From an uncultured Prevotellaceae bacterium (GTDB lineage Bacteria > Bacteroidota > Bacteroidia > Bacteroidales > Bacteroidaceae): a stretch of 64,000 nt of DNA. Of the stretch, positions 61,969-64,000 are shown piece by piece. The position numbers were made by a program, and so were the translations under genes. A model generated the notes under the pieces. The model was not told the DNA's origin, did not search any database, and saw nothing but the letters and a program-made list of their open reading frames with translations. The stretch is taken from NCBI GenBank assembly GCA_947167515.1, contig CAMVIM010000015.1, forward strand, positions 1-64,000. The letters run 5' to 3'. Numbering within the stretch: position 1 is the stretch's first letter; the number at the start of each line of letters is the position of its first letter.

Positions 61969-62382
61969 ATGGCAAGAATACTCGCAATAGACTACGGACA
62001 GAAACGCACGGGCATCGCTGTGACTGACCCCTTGCAGATGATAGCCAATGGACTCACGACCATCGAGACCAAGGAACTGGAACGGTTCATCACAGACTAT
62101 GTGGCAAAGGAAGATGTGGAGACCATCGTCATGGGGAAGCCTACTCAGATGAACGGGGAGAACAGCGAGAACATGAAGCGCATTGAGCCTTTCTTCAACC
62201 GTCTGAAAAAGCTCTTTCCCAACAAGGAAATCGTCTATTATGATGAGCGTTTCACCTCCGTGCTGGCCCATCAGACCATGCTTCAGAGCGGCATCGGAAA
62301 GAAGGCAAGACAGAACAAGGGGCTTGTTGATAAAATCAGTGCCACCATCATTCTGGAAGATTACCTGCAAAGCAGAAGATAA
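61969..62382 (+). CDS. ruvX: YqgF/RuvX Holliday-junction resolvase-like protein
   Basis: A 137-residue RNase H-fold protein: MARILAIDYGQKRTGIAVTD (first Asp), ETIVMGKPTQMNG, VYYDERFTSVLAHQTM (Glu) and KGLVDKISATIILEDYL (Asp). The YqgF family is essential in several bacteria; roles in pre-16S rRNA end processing and in Holliday-junction cleavage have both been proposed. It lies between lptD and def, with a heptamer array in its leader. Confidence 0.93.
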   Translation: MARILAIDYGQKRTGIAVTDPLQMIANGLTTIETKELERFITDYVAKEDVETIVMGKPTQMNGENSENMKRIEPFFNRLKKLFPNKEIVYYDERFTSVLAHQTMLQSGIGKKARQNKGLVDKISATIILEDYLQSRR

Positions 62383-62403
62383 ACCGAGAAAAGGGAATCG
62401 TGA

Positions 62404-62445
62404 AATTGTAAATAAAATAGTCAATAGTAAATCGTAAACCTGCAA
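62404..62445 (+). repeat. degenerate heptamer array before def
   Basis: Units such as AATTGTA, AATAAAA, TAGTCAA, TAGTAAA, TCGTAAA, CCTGCAA run straight into the def ATG at 62446. Confidence 0.5.
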
Positions 62446-63003
62446 ATGATACTACCCATGTACATCTTTGGTCAGCCTGTGCTCCGCAAGGTTGCCGAAG
62501 AAATAAACTTCGAGTCTTATCCGAATCTGAAAGAACTCATCTCGAACATGTTTGAGACCCTCGAACGTTCCGAAGGTGTAGGTTTGGCTGCGCCCCAAGT
62601 GGGCTTGCCCATCCGACTCTTCATCATCGACCTTGATGCCATCTCTGAGGATGAGCCACAATACAAGGGTTACCGCCACACGTTCATCAACCCCGAAATC
62701 CTCGAGGAAAGTGAAGAGACCGTATCCATGTCAGAAGGCTGCCTCTCCATCCCTGGCATCAACGAAAGTGTGAAGCGTCCCGCCAAGGTGCTGGTCAACT
62801 ACTTCGACGAGAATGGCGAGGAGCAGGAACGCTGGCTCGAAGGTTTTGAAGCCCGCGTATTCCAGCATGAATACGACCACCTCGAAGGCAAAATGTTCGT
62901 TGACCGCCTCTCCCCCTTCCGCAAGCAGATGATTAAGTCGAAACTCGTTGCCATGACCAAGGGCAAGTTCTCTGCCCACTACAAGTGCAAGGCAAATAGA
63001 TAG
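62446..63003 (+). CDS. def: peptide deformylase
   Basis: A 185-residue peptide deformylase, removing the formyl group of N-terminal Met. All three motifs are present: EGVGLAAPQVGLP, EGCLSIPGI (Cys ligand) and HEYDHLEGKMF (HExxH, two His and the catalytic Glu). A short basic C-terminal tail (HYKCKANR) ends it. In line with ruvX and the TPR gene. Confidence 0.96.
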   Translation: MILPMYIFGQPVLRKVAEEINFESYPNLKELISNMFETLERSEGVGLAAPQVGLPIRLFIIDLDAISEDEPQYKGYRHTFINPEILEESEETVSMSEGCLSIPGINESVKRPAKVLVNYFDENGEEQERWLEGFEARVFQHEYDHLEGKMFVDRLSPFRKQMIKSKLVAMTKGKFSAHYKCKANR

Positions 63004-63014
63004 AACAAAAAGTT

Positions 63015-63116
63015 AAAAACTAAAAACTAAAAGTATAAGTAACCAATCAACACAAAACAATCATCGAATGAAAGTGCGTATGAAAAAAATACTCTCACTT
63101 TTAGTTTTTAGTTTTT
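63015..63116. repeat. 20-nt inverted repeat around the TPR gene start
   Basis: AAAAACTAAAAACTAAAAGT (63015-63034) is exactly complementary to ACTTTTAGTTTTTAGTTTTT (63097-63116). The second arm lies within the signal-peptide codons (SLLVFSF). In the mRNA the two arms would clamp the start codon at 63068/63080. Confidence 0.7.
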
Positions 63117-64000
63117 CCTTTTTAGTTGCTGCGGCCCAAATCAACACTGACCGCATGATGAATATTGCGCGCAACGCACTTTCTTATGACGACTATGTGC
63201 TCTCCATCAGCTACTTCAACATTGTCATCAACTATAAGCCCCACCTCTATGAGCCTTACTTCTTTCGGGGAGTGGCGAAGTTCTACCTTGAAGATTATTC
63301 TGGCACCATCCTTGACTGCAACGAGACCATTCGCCGCAACCCCTACTTTCCCAACAGCTATGAGTTGCGCGGATTGGCTCACATCAACCTCAACCACTTT
63401 CCCGAAGCCATCAAGGACTACAAGACGGCCACAGAAATGACCCCAGAGAACCGCTCACTCTGGCACAATCTTGCCCTCTGCTATATGGAGCTGGACAGTC
63501 TTAATCAGGCTGACAGCATCACCGACATCATCATCAAGAAATGGGCTAAGCATGCCGATGGCTACAGCATCAAGGCGCAAGTACTGCTCCAGAAGAAGGA
63601 CACCGTGGGCGCAGAAAGCATCATCGACAAAGCGTTAGATGTGGATAAATATAACGTCAATGCCCTCACAGCCAAAGCCACCATCCTGATGAGCCACGAG
63701 CAGTACGACGAGGCCGTGAAATACTATTCTGAATCCTTGCGCCTCAGCCCCAAGAATGCGGGCAGCCTCATCAACCGCGCTCTCTGCTATTACCATCTGA
63801 ACAAATACCGCGACGCGATGGCTGACTACGACCAAGCCCTCGTGTTTGAGCCACAGAATTTCGTGGGGCACTACAACCGAGGACTCCTTCGAGCCAATGT
63901 GGGTGAGGACAACCTTGCCATCGAAGACTTCAACTTCATCCTCTCCATCGACCCCGATGACATGATGGCGACCTTCAACCGCGCCACTCTGCTGGAGAAC
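63068..64000 (+). CDS. exported TPR-repeat protein, cut by the right edge
   Basis: At least 311 residues, still open at the window end. A signal peptide (MKVRMKKILSLLVFSFSFLV-AAAQ, start at 63068 or 63080) is followed by successive TPR units: YEPYFFRGVAKFYLEDYSGT, SYELRGLAHINLNHFPEAIK, LWHNLALCYMELDSLNQADS, AKATILMSHEQYDEAVKYY, GSLINRALCYYHLNKYRDAM, FVGHYNRGLLRANVGEDNLA. Such proteins serve as periplasmic scaffolds. No catalytic domain seen so far. Probably the last gene of the ruvX-def transcript; a 20-nt inverted repeat brackets its start. Confidence 0.85.
   Translation, partial: MKVRMKKILSLLVFSFSFLVAAAQINTDRMMNIARNALSYDDYVLSISYFNIVINYKPHLYEPYFFRGVAKFYLEDYSGTILDCNETIRRNPYFPNSYELRGLAHINLNHFPEAIKDYKTATEMTPENRSLWHNLALCYMELDSLNQADSITDIIIKKWAKHADGYSIKAQVLLQKKDTVGAESIIDKALDVDKYNVNALTAKATILMSHEQYDEAVKYYSESLRLSPKNAGSLINRALCYYHLNKYRDAMADYDQALVFEPQNFVGHYNRGLLRANVGEDNLAIEDFNFILSIDPDDMMATFNRATLLEN

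Overview
The window looks like a chromosome segment of a Bacteroidota bacterium, most likely Prevotellaceae. The evidence is repeated -7 boxes of the TAnnTTTG type (mostly TACCTTTG or TAACTTTG) upstream of genes, near absence of Shine-Dalgarno sites, many secreted proteins with AQ-ending signal peptides, T9SS-like C-terminal tails (GIYIVNGKKV), a BspA-type leucine-rich repeat protein, GH97 and GH2 glycosidases, and a Cys-free type B L31. No rRNA, CRISPR array, transposase or integrase was seen.

Layout. 0-10 kb: YjbQ, small secreted proteins, tRNA-Val(CAC), a large secreted HExxH protein, a lipoprotein, and the conserved pair GGGtGRT protein / NifU-like scaffold. 9-13.5 kb: a poorly populated accessory patch with an antitoxin-like protein, the wreck of a Bro-N gene, a small Cys-rich protein, a solitary adenine-N6 DNA methyltransferase and, upstream of it, a strongly folded candidate RNA with its own promoter and terminator. 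13.5-30 kb: SanA-like protein; a second HExxH protein overlapping a GH97 glycosidase; an operon of two DUF6057-like membrane proteins around a CxxCH/PD40 lipoprotein, followed by a DPP-IV-type S9 peptidase; MATE exporter and truA; a GxxExxY gene flanked by inverted repeats; an EamA transporter. 30-33.3 kb: a long leader with an internal terminator, then a BspA-like LRR protein and a tiny companion protein.

33.3-42.5 kb is an A+T-rich accessory (probably defence) island, all on the minus strand. It holds a WYL regulator with a DEDDh exonuclease, a RhuM-Fic/Doc protein, an Mrr-like endonuclease, a five-gene operon in which three consecutive proteins look like divergent uracil-DNA-glycosylase-fold proteins plus a coiled-coil and a membrane protein, and a Fic protein whose catalytic His is Gln and whose promoter carries four nested operator half-sites. 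A 33-bp copy of the exonuclease 3' end recurs at the cassette junctions, and a phospholipase-D-like gene is split in two, its ends lying on either side of the five-gene operon. I consider this the most likely place for an undescribed system.

42.5-64 kb is mostly conserved chromosome: PAP2 phosphatase, class II FBP aldolase, L31, glycosyltransferase plus flippase, a D-2-hydroxyacid dehydrogenase, beta-galactosidase, RlmH, a RelA-type (hydrolase-dead) ppGpp synthetase, UxaC, TrmN6, an HD protein, LptD, RuvX, Def and a TPR protein cut by the right edge. Several repeat families thread through the window: heptamer-period arrays (within truA and trmN6, and just before start codons), GTGTGA-type hairpin repeats, and a dispersed CTCGCGAG repeat.
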